A stretch of 64,000 bases of DNA from Halomarina salina (GCF_023074835.1 NZ_JALLGW010000001.1:1922001-1986000), one strand, 5' to 3'. Shown: positions 45,886 to 53,694, counted from the first letter of the stretch. Made by a program: numbers and translations. The notes: generated by a model from the letters alone, not told the origin.

Positions 45886-46391
45886 CGAGCAAGAAACGAC
45901 GACAGCGCGGCTCGCGCACGCACGGCGGCGGAACCCACAAGAACCGGCGCGGTGCCGGTCACCGTGGTGGCCGTGGTCGCGCAGGGCGCGCGAAACACGA
46001 GTTCCACAACTACGAACCGCTCGGCAAACACGGGTTCGACCGCCCGGAGAAGGCCAAGGAGACGGTCGCGACCGTCTCCCTGCAGAAGCTCGACGAGGAC
46101 GTCGCGGTGTACGCCGCCGAGGGCCTCGCCGAGGAGACCGGCGACGGCTACGCGCTCGACGCGCGCGCCATCGTCGACCCGGCCGCGGAGGTCGACTACG
46201 TCAAGGTGCTGGGCGCGAACCAGCTCCACACCTCGCTCGAAGTGACCGCCGACGCGTTCTCCGAGAGCGCCGTCGAGCTCCTCGAGTCCGAGGGCGGCGA
46301 GGCCGTCCTCACCGAACGCGGTGAGGAGCGCGCCGAGGCGATGGCCGACGACGAGGAGTCCGAGGCCGACGACGAAGACGCAGACCAGTAA
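45882..46391 (+). CDS. rpl15: Ribosomal protein uL15
   Basis: 169 residues: [43 protein letters not shown] is the glycine/arginine-rich rRNA-threading N-terminus, followed by the globular domain and an acidic tail. This is the last ribosomal protein of the operon. A 202-bp gap with its own promoter-like DNA separates it from secY. Confidence 0.97.
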   Translation: MTSKKRRQRGSRTHGGGTHKNRRGAGHRGGRGRAGRAKHEFHNYEPLGKHGFDRPEKAKETVATVSLQKLDEDVAVYAAEGLAEETGDGYALDARAIVDPAAEVDYVKVLGANQLHTSLEVTADAFSESAVELLESEGGEAVLTERGEERAEAMADDEESEADDEDADQ

Positions 46392-46593
46392 CTCCGATTC
46401 GCCGCCGTTTCTTCGCCCGTTGCCGCTCCAGCGACTGCACTCGCTCGCTACCGAATCAGCGACCGCCCTGGCTCTGTCGTTTCTTCCCACCGGCAGGGCT
46501 CAATATGTGCCCGACGGCGGACGGGTTGGCTGGGCGAGGGCTAGTCAGTGAGTCGAAGGACATACATGGGGCCGAAGGTTACCCTGCGTCAGA
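46392..46593. promoter_or_regulatory. Spacer between rpl15 and secY with candidate secY promoter
   Basis: A T-rich stretch (CGTTTCTTCGCCCG near 46404 and CTGTCGTTTCTTCCC near 46476) could terminate the ribosomal operon. GGACATACATGGG at 46558-46570 is the only AT-rich box close to secY (about 30 nt before ATG 46594). This assignment is positional only. Confidence 0.35.
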
Positions 46594-48072
46594 ATGAGTT
46601 GGAAGGAGACCGCCGCACCCGTACTCACGCGGATGCCCACCGTGGCTCGACCGGAGGGCCACGTCCCGTTCAAGCGAAAGCTCACCTGGACGGGTGGCGT
46701 CCTCGTGCTGTACTTCTTCCTGACGAACGTCCTTCTGTTTGGACTTCAGGGTCAGGGTAGTGACGCATTCGGGCAGTTCAGAACGATTCTCGCAGGAGGG
46801 CAGGGAAGTATCCTCCAGCTGGGTATCGGACCCATCGTCACCGCGAGCATCGTCCTGCAGTTGCTCGGTGGGGCGGACCTCCTCGGGTTGGACACCAACG
46901 ACCCCCGCGACCAGGCGCTGTATCAGGGCCTCCAGAAGCTCCTGGTGGTCGTGATGATCTTCCTGACGGGTATCCCCCTCGTCTTCCTCGGCGGGTTCCT
47001 GCCCGCGAGCCCGCAGCTCGCCCAGCAGTTCGGCGTCTCCCAGTTCGTCATCAGCTGTCTCATCTTCGCGCAGATCGCGGTCGGCGGTATCCTCATCCTG
47101 TTCATGGACGAGGTCATCTCGAAGTGGGGCGTCGGCTCCGGTGTCGGGCTGTTCATCGTCGCCGGCGTGAGCCAGGCCCTCGTCGGCGGGTTCTTCGGCT
47201 GGTCGGGGCTCACGAACCGGACCGGCTTCCTGGAGGCGTGGTACAACATCCTCACCGGGTCGGCCACGACGCCGCCCCTGTTCTCGATGGAGGGCCTCCA
47301 GTTCCTCATCGGCTCGGGCGGTGGGCAACTGCTCGCACTGTTCACGACGCTGCTCATCTTCGGCATCGTCGTCTACGCCGAGTCCGTCCGCGTCGAGATT
47401 CCGCTCAGCCACGCGAAGGTCCGCGGTGCACGCGGTCGCTTCCCGGTGAAGCTCATCTACGCGAGCGTCCTGCCGATGATCCTCGTCCGCGCGCTGCAGG
47501 CGAACATCCAGTTCCTCGGGCGCATCCTCTACTCACAGATGGGCGAGGGGATGCCGAACTGGCTGGGCGTCTACGCACAGAGCAACGGACAGCTCACCCC
47601 GACCGGCGGGCTGTTCTACTACTTCGCACCCATCTACTCGCCACAGGGGTGGGTCAACGCCATCCAGACCAACACCGTAGACATCCTCATCCGCATCAGC
47701 GTCGACCTGACGTTCATGGTCATCGGCGGAGCCATCTTCGCGGTGTTCTGGGTCGAGACCTCCGGGATGGGCCCGGACGCCACGGCGAAACAGATCCAGA
47801 ACTCCGGGATGCAGATCCCCGGCTTCCGGAAGAGTCCGAAGGTGATGGAGAAGGTGCTCGAACGCTACATCCCGCAGGTGACCGTCATCGGCGGCGCACT
47901 CGTCGGCCTGCTCGCCGTCGCGGCGAACATGCTCGGCACCATCGGGGCCGTCTCCGGGACGGGCCTGCTGCTGACGGTCTCCATCACGTACAAGCTGTAC
48001 GAGGAGATCGCCGAGGAGCAGCTCATGGAGATGCACCCCATGATGCGACAGGTGTTTGGCAGCGCTGACTGA
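46594..48072 (+). CDS. secY: Preprotein translocase subunit SecY
   Basis: The 492-residue channel-forming subunit of the Sec translocon has ten transmembrane helices. The plug region is near LFGLQGQGSDAFGQFRTILAGGQGSILQLGIGPIVTASIVLQLLGGA, and the cytoplasmic loops VEIPLSHAKVRGARGRFPVKLIYASVLPMILVRALQANIQ bind the ribosome. The end MEMHPMMRQVFGSAD is typical. In most haloarchaea adk follows; here the next DNA is the accessory region. Confidence 0.97.
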   Translation: MSWKETAAPVLTRMPTVARPEGHVPFKRKLTWTGGVLVLYFFLTNVLLFGLQGQGSDAFGQFRTILAGGQGSILQLGIGPIVTASIVLQLLGGADLLGLDTNDPRDQALYQGLQKLLVVVMIFLTGIPLVFLGGFLPASPQLAQQFGVSQFVISCLIFAQIAVGGILILFMDEVISKWGVGSGVGLFIVAGVSQALVGGFFGWSGLTNRTGFLEAWYNILTGSATTPPLFSMEGLQFLIGSGGGQLLALFTTLLIFGIVVYAESVRVEIPLSHAKVRGARGRFPVKLIYASVLPMILVRALQANIQFLGRILYSQMGEGMPNWLGVYAQSNGQLTPTGGLFYYFAPIYSPQGWVNAIQTNTVDILIRISVDLTFMVIGGAIFAVFWVETSGMGPDATAKQIQNSGMQIPGFRKSPKVMEKVLERYIPQVTVIGGALVGLLAVAANMLGTIGAVSGTGLLLTVSITYKLYEEIAEEQLMEMHPMMRQVFGSAD

Positions 48073-48179
48073 ATATCTGCAGAGAAGAGGTGTTGAGACA
48101 CGCTGAACACCTATCCCTCTTCGCCGTAGTATTAAGCGATAAATCTCCTGTGAAAACAGGCTCGGATGCTGTTACTACC
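48073..48179. terminator. Hairpins between the convergent secY and zinc-ribbon genes
   Basis: Two short inverted repeats lie in this 107-bp spacer. One is AGGTGTT/AACACCT (arms 48088-48094 and 48106-48112) 15 bp after secY. The other is CCTGT-GAAA-ACAGG (48147-48160), on the far side, near the end of the minus-strand gene. Each is placed where the 3' end of one transcript would lie. Archaeal termination usually relies on T-runs, which are weak here, so the function is uncertain. Confidence 0.35.
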
Positions 48180-48353
48180 CTACTGGGAGACGTACGCGAC
48201 AAATCCGTCGCCGCACCCTCCACATGTGATTTCCTCGGCGTTCCCCGCGCGGAAGATGTTGTGCTGACGCCGTTCCTTCACATCGTGCACAGTGTGCGCA
48301 TCTACTTTTGCGGTTGAGCCACAGTGCGGACAAGATACTGATTTCATCGTCAT
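48180..48353 (-). CDS. 57-residue zinc-ribbon microprotein
   Basis: A short frame from the ATG at 48351-48353 to TAG at 48180-48182. Two zinc-binding pairs, CPHCGS (residues 8-13) and CGGCGD (44-49), are separated by a polar segment with several His (AHTVHDVKERRQHN). This is the layout of a small treble-clef or ribbon protein. A second ATG two codons later is an alternative start. It is convergent to secY and divergent from the 85-residue zinc-ribbon gene at 48529. Function unknown; such proteins are abundant on haloarchaeal plasmids and proviruses. Confidence 0.7.
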   Translation of the reverse strand: MTMKSVSCPHCGSTAKVDAHTVHDVKERRQHNIFRAGNAEEITCGGCGDGFVAYVSQ

Positions 48354-48472
48354 TGCACCACATCCTACGCGCCACTGTAATGTAATTCTAACTGAATATC
48401 TAGTTAAGTGATGATATGAGTCGAGGTACCGCGGTAGGACGTACCAGTTCTACGAGAATCACACTGTCTTGA

Positions 48473-48484
48473 TTTACTATATAA
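48473..48484 (+). promoter_or_regulatory. TATA box of the 85-residue zinc-ribbon gene
   Basis: TTTACTATATAA is the strongest TATA-like element in this region. It predicts a transcription start about 27 nt downstream, near 48505, inside the 18-bp palindrome at 48502-48519. Confidence 0.6.
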
Positions 48485-48501
48485 TTGACATATGGCTGCG
48501 A

Positions 48502-48519
48502 ACCGTCTGTTCAGACGGT
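48502..48519. promoter_or_regulatory. 18-bp palindromic operator candidate
   Basis: ACCGTCTG-TT-CAGACGGT is a perfect inverted repeat with 8-bp arms. It ends 9 bp before ATG 48529 and overlaps the predicted transcription start of that gene. A repressor dimer bound here would block initiation, so autoregulation by a nearby DNA-binding protein is possible. In RNA it could also form a small stem over the start region. Confidence 0.55.
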
Positions 48520-48528
48520 GTTCACAAA

Positions 48529-48786
48529 ATGACTGACGATATCGACTGGCACAGAAACCAGTCCATGGGCGGCAAGACGACCCGGGTCCGGCCAGCAATC
48601 ATCTCGCGCGGGCATAACGTCAAGGACGTCCCAGACGCGCTCGTGGAGGACATCATCGAACACACAACCGCGCGCATCGTCTGTCCGGACTGTAAGGACG
48701 ATAGCTTCTACTTCATACCAGAATTCGGTGGTCGCCCGCAGCCGGAGTGTCAGGGCGGCTGTGGCAACACGTTTGTCTTGCGCTGA
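48529..48786 (+). CDS. 85-residue zinc-ribbon protein
   Basis: A small protein whose C-terminal half holds VCPDCKDDSFYFIPEFGG...ECQGGCGNTFVLR, two Cys pairs that would bind zinc. The N-terminal half (HRNQSMGGKTTRVRPAIISRGHNVKDVPDALVEDIIEHTTA) is polar. ATG 48529 is chosen because it lies just behind the TATA box and palindrome. Family not recognised. Confidence 0.75.
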   Translation: MTDDIDWHRNQSMGGKTTRVRPAIISRGHNVKDVPDALVEDIIEHTTARIVCPDCKDDSFYFIPEFGGRPQPECQGGCGNTFVLR

Positions 48787-48841
48787 CTACTCCTTACCCG
48801 TCCGGGGGCGACATGGACCGTTCGCGTGCCTCGCCTGAGAG

Positions 48842-49006
48842 CTATTCTGCAGTCTCTCGCGCTCGTTCGATGATGTTTGGGCTGCGATGGTAGTATGCCA
48901 GCGCCTCATAGACGTCTCTCACAGTGATGTTGTAGTCGTGGGCTATCAGCTCGGCATCGATGTCGTAGACTTCGTAGGCGTCGTAGACCTCCAATACTGA
49001 GGGTTG
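48842..49006 (-). pseudogene. DUF433-like fragment without a start codon
   Basis: The open stretch reads QPSVLEVYDAYEVYDIDAEL then IAHDYNITVRDVYEALAYYH and RSPNIIERARETAE before TAG. The helix ITVRDVYEALAYYH matches the end of DUF433 domains (antitoxin-like, often paired with a PIN-type toxin). There is no ATG or GTG in frame and a TGA directly precedes the stretch (49007-49009). The conserved N-terminal half of DUF433 is missing. It is therefore a truncated remnant. The remaining DNA up to 49194 shows nothing else. Confidence 0.5.
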
Positions 49007-49194
49007 TCAGTAATTTCTGCCCGCCGAGCTATCGCTCATATCCCAACTCGAAGTCGATAGGGTTCACACGCATGCTCTGAAGAGGTCTTCAAACTACGTC
49101 TGTTATGTGTCACAATCTGAATCTCTCATAGAGATTCGTCGTTCTCCACCAACACGCCACCAAACCTTTGCGGTTGTTGGAGACTCGATGAAAC

Positions 49195-49875
49195 ATGGCA
49201 ATTGACAAGACTGCACGTCGCATCCTCACGGTTCTCGACGAGCACGGCGAACTGCCAGGACCGCGTATCGCTGACCGCTTGGATGTCGCATCGGGGTCAG
49301 TATCGCACTCGATGCGCGAGCACCTGCTCCCGCGGGGACTCGTCGAGACGGTTCGAACGGAGACGAACCCAGGTTCGGCAAGAGACACGCACCATTATCA
49401 GCTGACTGAACAGGGTCAGGGGTGGCTGGACGAGCACGGGGACAAGGTCACTATCGACTCGTTGGATGACCTGCAGGATGGAGTCGAGCAGGCGGTTGAG
49501 GTCGCGGAGTCGGCGCGTGAGTCCGTGCAGAGCTATCGGCAGAAGCTGGCGAGAGCTAACGACCGTAGCAAGGAGAACAAGGACCGTATCGACGAGATAG
49601 ATGGCGACTATGCCTCAATGGTCGAACTGCTGCGCATCCAGAAGAACGCCCGCGAACACGCTGACGAGCACGCGGACGACCTGGACGCGCGTATCGATTA
49701 CACTCAGGAATCCACCAAGAAAACGCTCCAGAGGCTTGCTCGCGAGTTGGACGCGCAGCGGAACCGTGTCATTGACCGAATCGAGGAACTCGAAGAGACT
49801 GTCGCGAACCAGCAGGAGCGCATCGACGAGCAGGCGGAGCAGATTGAGGGACTGGAGTCTCGTCGTTGGTTTTGA
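49195..49875 (+). CDS. Winged-helix DNA-binding protein with long coiled coil
   Basis: A 226-residue protein. Residues 1-82 form a winged helix (ARRILTVLDEHGELPGPRIADRLDVASGSVSHSMREHLLPRGLVETV... HHYQLTEQGQGWLDEHG). Residues about 92-222 are heptad-rich helix (VEQAVEVAESARESVQSYRQKLARANDRSKENKDRIDEID... RIEELEETVANQQERIDEQAEQIEGLE), a probable coiled coil. A DNA-binding protein that oligomerises through its tail is a reasonable inference. Such proteins are typical of haloarchaeal plasmids and proviruses; the target is unknown. Confidence 0.85.
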   Translation: MAIDKTARRILTVLDEHGELPGPRIADRLDVASGSVSHSMREHLLPRGLVETVRTETNPGSARDTHHYQLTEQGQGWLDEHGDKVTIDSLDDLQDGVEQAVEVAESARESVQSYRQKLARANDRSKENKDRIDEIDGDYASMVELLRIQKNAREHADEHADDLDARIDYTQESTKKTLQRLARELDAQRNRVIDRIEELEETVANQQERIDEQAEQIEGLESRRWF

Positions 49876-50226
49876 CGGGCAACCATGATAGTGAATTAAT
49901 TTTATTTGTCTGTCATTCATAGTCTCGCTGTCGGGTTGTCAGACCCGGCTGTCAGGGGCTCCTTCCCATTCCCCTCTCGTCCCCTGTTGGAGCCCTTTCT
50001 CAAACTGACTCTCTTGAATGAATTTGATTGTCAGCCGTTGGTTTGATTGGTCTTCACTGGATGGTTTCGGCCGCTGGGTCACACCCGGTGGGCGACCACT
50101 GTCGCTGCCATCATCACGACGGTGGTCGCGCTTCCCGTTGACTTCGATTGGGGTCCTTGGACCCTACTTATATACGAATCAGTTCTGCAGCGCCTCACGC
50201 CGACGAAAAGCCAGGGGTATTCGCGC
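49876..50226. other. 351-bp region without a convincing gene
   Basis: An AT-rich patch (GTGAATTAATTTTATTTG, 49891-49908) and a short inverted repeat CGGGT-TGTCAG-ACCCG (49932-49947) follow the coiled-coil gene and may end its transcript. A TTG-started plus-strand frame (50047-50298) and a 34-codon minus-strand frame (50227-50331, ending HEDYVFVRYRLGDNF) have partly coding-like composition but no recognisable family. Confidence 0.4.
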
Positions 50227-50364
50227 TCAGAAGTTGTCGCCGAGACGATATCGAACAAAGACGTAGTCCTCGTGTCGTGGTGGGCGCTGGTGCGGTAGGG
50301 GTGGCAGGTGCGGATGGGCGTGTTCGTCCATTGCATCGGCCTCGCGAGCGCCCGCGGAGGAGTC

Positions 50365-50595
50365 TCAATTGACGATGATGACTCGCCCATCATCATCTCC
50401 GGGAGTCGGGGCAAGGTCCTCGACGACCTCGGCGACAGCATCGTCGAACTGGTTTTCGTACGCGAGCCCGTCGTGGATGTGCTTGGTCGTCTGGTTCTTT
50501 TCGGCGCTTGCTCTGGCCTCGGCGCGGACGTTGTCGAGTCGGTCAGTGATGTACTCGTCCCATGTGCTGCTGACCCAGTTGTCGTTAGTCTACAT
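50365..50595 (-). pseudogene. Acidic ~76-residue ORF whose ATG is followed directly by TAG
   Basis: The frame reads ATG-TAG (50595-50590), then TNDNWVSSTWDEYITDRLDN, VRAEARASAEKNQTTKHIHD, GLAYENQFDDAVAEVVEDLA and PTPGDDDGRVIIVN before TGA. The downstream part has haloarchaeal codon bias (G/C third positions), acidic composition and helical periodicity, so it was or is a protein. No other start codon is available. A nonsense mutation at codon 2 is the simplest reading. The same frame continues after the TGA into the 34-codon stretch ending near 50227. Confidence 0.5.
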
Positions 50596-50858
50596 CACAA
50601 CTAATTGACTTATCGACGGGTGCAACGGGGTTGGGGTGCTCGTAGAAGAGCAATAGGGCGCTGGCAGACTCGATGCTCTGGGGGCTGCAATATCGCCTCC
50701 ATCCGACTCGTGCAATCACGCTTGTCGAACATGTAATTCGGGCGTCCTGCGTGTCGCCCGTGGGAACAAAATCGACGAGGATGCAGCAGGACATATCCAG
50801 ATTCCGAACGTCGGGTACGGCCTTCGACTTCGACCTCGACGAGGGAGCGGACGGTCAC
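50585..50858 (-). pseudogene. Probably frameshifted ORF following the tiny membrane genes
   Basis: A GTG at 50858 overlaps the preceding stop as GTGA and opens MTVRSLVEVEVEGRTRRSES, with good third-position GC. That signal then moves between frames: ILVDFVPTGDTQDA in the frame starting at 50794, NYMFDKRDCTSRMEAILQPPE in the first frame, then IESASALLLFYEHPNPVAPVDKS again in the second. Either two overlapping short genes (50610-50858 and 50585-50794) exist, or one gene has several frameshifts. The latter fits better with the codon bias. Confidence 0.4.
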
Positions 50859-51031
50859 CGCTGAGCCCCCGCGTGGAGGTCGCCCAGCGCCACGCCAATG
50901 ACGAAGATAGCGAGAAGGCTCACACTGACGACGACCGTGGTCGGCACTGCGCCGTTCGCGAGCTCCGTCGCACCGTAGGCGAGTATTAGTTCACCCGCGC
51001 CGAAGGCAACGGTCGTCCGAACGAGACTCAT
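50855..51031 (-). CDS. 58-residue membrane protein B of a tiny-gene operon
   Basis: A short protein with an N-terminal amphipathic or membrane segment (TTVAFGAGELILAYGATELA) and a clear helix (VPTTVVVSVSLLAIFVIGVALG). Its ATG (51029-51031) overlaps the stop of protein A as ATGA, and its own stop overlaps the next GTG as GTGA. The overlaps and codon bias support coding. Strings of tiny overlapping membrane genes are common in haloarchaeal viruses and proviruses. No family is recognised. Confidence 0.6.
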   Translation of the reverse strand: MSLVRTTVAFGAGELILAYGATELANGAVPTTVVVSVSLLAIFVIGVALGDLHAGAQR

Positions 51032-51195
51032 CGGGTGGGGCGAAGGGCGCTAGCGACGAAGAAGACGAGGGGTGCGGCGAGGATGAGCGCGAGCATCCCG
51101 CCGTCGTAGCCGCCGACCGCGTAGGCGGTGGTGACGGCGAGAGCGAACGCGAGGAGGCCGGTCGGGATGGCGAGGGTCTCGCGGGTGACGCTCAT
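51028..51195 (-). CDS. 55-residue membrane protein A of a tiny-gene operon
   Basis: Two hydrophobic segments (LAIPTGLLAFALAVTTAYAV and GGMLALILAAPLVFFVASAL) separated by GGYDG. The ATG is at 51193-51195. Nearly every codon ends in C or G, in contrast with the AT-richer DNA around it. It is the first of the three-gene overlap chain A-B-C. Function unknown. Confidence 0.6.
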   Translation of the reverse strand: MSVTRETLAIPTGLLAFALAVTTAYAVGGYDGGMLALILAAPLVFFVASALRPTR

Positions 51196-51318
51196 GGGTG
51201 CGTGTCAGTCGGTGGCTCGCATAGTGGTTGGGGTCAGCCGCCAGAGGTAGCTGAAGTTTTCACTCGACGCGAGGGGTGGTGGGTCGCGTTCGGCGACTCT
51301 ATAAAAATGGGCAACACA

Positions 51319-51328
51319 TTTAGTATAG
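51319..51328 (+). promoter_or_regulatory. TATA box of the 41-residue membrane peptide gene
   Basis: TTTAGTATAG lies 21-30 nt before ATG 51349, a spacing expected for a leaderless haloarchaeal transcript. An additional TATAAAAAT block at 51300-51308 may serve another start or the opposite strand. Confidence 0.5.
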
Positions 51329-51348
51329 AGTAATTCTCGTGTTAGTAT

Positions 51349-51474
51349 ATGTTGGCTCTGCAATCGGCGGGGTTTTTCGACGCGATAGCGTGGGCGCTCA
51401 CCAAGGGATTCTGGGGGGTCGTTCTCGCGGTCCTGGTCTTCGGTGGTATCTGGCTGTGGAACAACCCGACGTGA
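51349..51474 (+). CDS. 41-residue membrane peptide
   Basis: A micro-gene encoding one strongly hydrophobic, Trp-rich helix (AIAWALTKGFWGVVLAVLVFGGIWLWN). The well-placed TATA box and the TGA after 41 codons support expression. It is divergent from the A-B-C tiny-gene operon. Single-helix peptides of this size occur in haloviruses and in toxin-like systems; no assignment can be made. Confidence 0.5.
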   Translation: MLALQSAGFFDAIAWALTKGFWGVVLAVLVFGGIWLWNNPT

Positions 51475-51577
51475 TTGCCGTGGAGCTGGTGAGTACTCGT
51501 CTGTATCGCGGCTGCGACAGTTTCACTTCCAGTGGGCACATTGCGACCCTTTTTGTCGATTCCCAGTAACTCTGGGT

Positions 51578-52156
51578 ATGCGGAATCGTCTGGAGACGGT
51601 CGTACTCGGCATCATAGGGAGCATCATCACATATTTCATTCTCCCGTTCCTTCCCACGACCCCTACTGCTGTTGACTTCCTTCAGTACGGGAACGACCCT
51701 CGGGTTCGGTTTGTCTTGTTTCTCGCCGTGGTTTGGTACGGTCTCTGGCGTGGCCTCGATGCATTTCGGAACCGACGAGCAGCGAAGAAGCGTGGCTCTG
51801 GCGTCTATACGTTCAATATGGGGCAGCGAGAAATCAGATTCGTCGACTGGTCGGGCGTCAGACGGCACTTCGGCGTGGACTGGGAGGTGACGTACGGGTC
51901 GACAATGATTGGTAAGGACTCGATGGCTCGCGTCGATGGTCCGTATTGCCCCGAGTGTGGGACGGAGCTGATGAAACACGAACAAGAGCGTTACATCCAG
52001 TGGAACCGAAAGATGTGGAAATGCCCCGGCTGTGGCTTCAAGCACGCGCGGCCCAAGGAGTTCCTCTACGAGGAGCGAGAGGCGGTGGCCAAGGTCGTTG
52101 AGCGTGACCAGGAGGTAGAGACGAACCGACTTGATGACCTCGCCCCCCCGAGCTGA
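51578..52156 (+). CDS. Membrane protein with C-terminal zinc ribbon
   Basis: A 192-residue protein. Two transmembrane helices (about 7-24 and 41-57) are followed by a cytoplasmic domain. It ends in a zinc ribbon with Cys pairs YCPECGTEL and KCPGCGFKH separated by about 25 residues. A helical acidic tail completes it. ATG 51578 (MRNRLETVVLGIIGS) is chosen because a CCTTTTTGTCG box lies about 30 nt before it. The family is not recognised. Confidence 0.75.
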   Translation: MRNRLETVVLGIIGSIITYFILPFLPTTPTAVDFLQYGNDPRVRFVLFLAVVWYGLWRGLDAFRNRRAAKKRGSGVYTFNMGQREIRFVDWSGVRRHFGVDWEVTYGSTMIGKDSMARVDGPYCPECGTELMKHEQERYIQWNRKMWKCPGCGFKHARPKEFLYEEREAVAKVVERDQEVETNRLDDLAPPS

Positions 52157-52266
52157 ACGAGAACGAGGGGTGACCGTCTCGGACCGTGGTCAGCGGGCAC
52201 CCCACCGTTGAGCTCTCGCCGACTACGAGGGAGACGTTTTTATCGATTCTTCACCCTGGTGTGGGT

Positions 52267-52845
52267 ATGACTGTTGATGGATATGACACCTATATTCCCG
52301 AATTCACTCCAAACGAAGAGGCTCCGGACGCATCGTTTATCCGAGGTAACCTCTCGAAGCGGTTTGATAGGATTGACCGAATGGCTGCGGAGTACAGCGA
52401 GCTATCTGATGCGTTCTTCGACGGCGAACAGACAGTCACAGAGGTGGAAACATCGAAAGTGTTAGAGCTGCAGAATGGGTTGGATGATGAGCTCCGACTG
52501 TTCTTCGTAATCGCGAACGCGACGTTCAATTTCAACTGCGCCTCTATCGCCTACCAGTATCTCGTTCGGCCAGAGCTTCGGACGGGGGCGCTTCTGGAGT
52601 TATTTTTAGAAGAGGTTCCACAAGACGCACTGGAGCAGATGTTGGTTCGGACGGGGTTACTCGGAACAACGTTGGTCGGACACATGTCCAATATTCAAGG
52701 GAAGCGGGCGATGTTCTCTCATGACGTAGTTGTTACCTCGGATTGGGAGGGGACGTTGCGTCCGTGGGCGTCCCGTACGTTGCGTATCAACGAAGCATTG
52801 TACGACTTCAATCCACGCGAGAGTATCGAAGGGGAGATGGAGTGA
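52267..52845 (+). CDS. Hypothetical soluble helical protein
   Basis: A 192-residue protein, mostly helical by composition (FDRIDRMAAEYSELSDAFFDGEQTVTEVETSKVLELQNGLDDELRLFFVIANATFNFN... TGALLELFLEEVPQDALEQMLVRTGLLGTTLVGHM). No motif or membrane segment is clear. A TTTTTATCG box about 30 nt upstream of ATG 52267 supports this start. It follows the zinc-ribbon membrane gene by 110 bp. Function unknown. Confidence 0.7.
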   Translation: MTVDGYDTYIPEFTPNEEAPDASFIRGNLSKRFDRIDRMAAEYSELSDAFFDGEQTVTEVETSKVLELQNGLDDELRLFFVIANATFNFNCASIAYQYLVRPELRTGALLELFLEEVPQDALEQMLVRTGLLGTTLVGHMSNIQGKRAMFSHDVVVTSDWEGTLRPWASRTLRINEALYDFNPRESIEGEME

Positions 52846-53057
52846 GCGAGGTGGTCTCTCTATCGTAGCTCCGCTGTTCCACCAGTCTACCTCAGCTGAC
52901 TCAGATACACCACGTAACGCCAGTACGTCACTACCGTCATCACAGCCACCGTAGTTCACCATGCCAGCGACGATATCCCAACGCGCGCGTTGGTTCACAA
53001 ACGTGAAACGCTCCTTCCGGACGCCGTGCCCAGGGCGTTGCATCGATTGCCGGTACT

Positions 53058-53082
53058 GATAGACGTAGAGCGTGAGTCTATC
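53058..53082 (-). repeat. Hairpin module class I, minus orientation
   Basis: Perfect arms GATAGAC/GTCTATC with an 11-nt loop; flanking bases extend the stem to 9 bp (53056-53084). On the minus strand the loop reads TCACGCTCTAC. It begins 8 bp downstream of the stop of the minus-strand membrane gene (53091-53606) and is in the sense orientation of that gene. Confidence 0.85.
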
Positions 53083-53090
53083 AGAGGCTA

Positions 53091-53606
53091 TCACTCCTCT
53101 TGCAACGGGATACTGTGGTCTCTCAATACGCGTTTGCCCGTTTCGAACTGCTGTTGGGCTCCGAATCCATGCATATCCATGTACACCTGCCTGACCTGTG
53201 ATTCATCATCGTACACGATGCGAAAGCGGGGACTCCTGATGCCCTTCGCGGACCGTATCGAGACGTAATTCACTCTCTCTAACTCGATTGGCGTCTCAAG
53301 GGTGAACGTCGACTGGTAGAGGTTAAATCCCGCGATTGCCACGACTGGAACGCCAATGATAATCAGATTCCGAACCGCTCGCTCCCGGTTGACCAAGTAG
53401 ATGCCGGGGTCGACAATGAGCCCTATCAGCGTCGAGACCACGATGAAGAGGGCGCTCACGCAGAGCGTGGCGACGATGAGTTTGTGCTGTCGGTAGTGGC
53501 GTCTGAGCGGTTTGAGGCGTTGCGTCTCGAAGTGAAGCGCTCCGTTCTCGACCCACAGGTAGCCATTTCGATAGTGGAACCCCGACTGTGATTCGCGGTC
53601 TGGCAT
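53091..53606 (-). CDS. Two-helix membrane protein with PH-like C-terminal part
   Basis: A 171-residue protein. A soluble N-terminus (HYRNGYLWVENGALHFETQRLKPLRRHYR) resembles the strand of a small beta domain; helices lie at about 43-66 (LIVATLCVSALFIVVSTLIGLIV) and 82-98 (NLIIIGVPVVAIAGFNL). The C-terminus (PIELERVNYVSIRSAKGIRSPRFRIVYDD... VYMDMHGFGAQQQFETGKRVLRDHSIPL) looks like a PH/GRAM-like barrel. A membrane sensor or scaffold is possible, but this is only inference. A hairpin module follows its stop. Confidence 0.7.
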   Translation of the reverse strand: MPDRESQSGFHYRNGYLWVENGALHFETQRLKPLRRHYRQHKLIVATLCVSALFIVVSTLIGLIVDPGIYLVNRERAVRNLIIIGVPVVAIAGFNLYQSTFTLETPIELERVNYVSIRSAKGIRSPRFRIVYDDESQVRQVYMDMHGFGAQQQFETGKRVLRDHSIPLQEE

Positions 53607-53694
53607 CTGTTGTGTATCGTCGCACGCCTGTTCAAGAAATAATATCTCGCATTAGAGAGACCGTGCCAGCGACGGTCAGTACCACGAAGGAGGT

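Noticed and set aside
50018-50266. 82-codon plus-strand frame
   Set aside because: Arg/Ser/Pro-rich low-bias sequence; overlapping frames on both strands are equally plausible or better.
52657-53094. 145-codon minus-strand frame next to the first hairpin module
   Set aside because: Overlaps the helical protein gene antisense, starts inside other features and has no recognisable pattern; only weak coding signal around 52960-53040.
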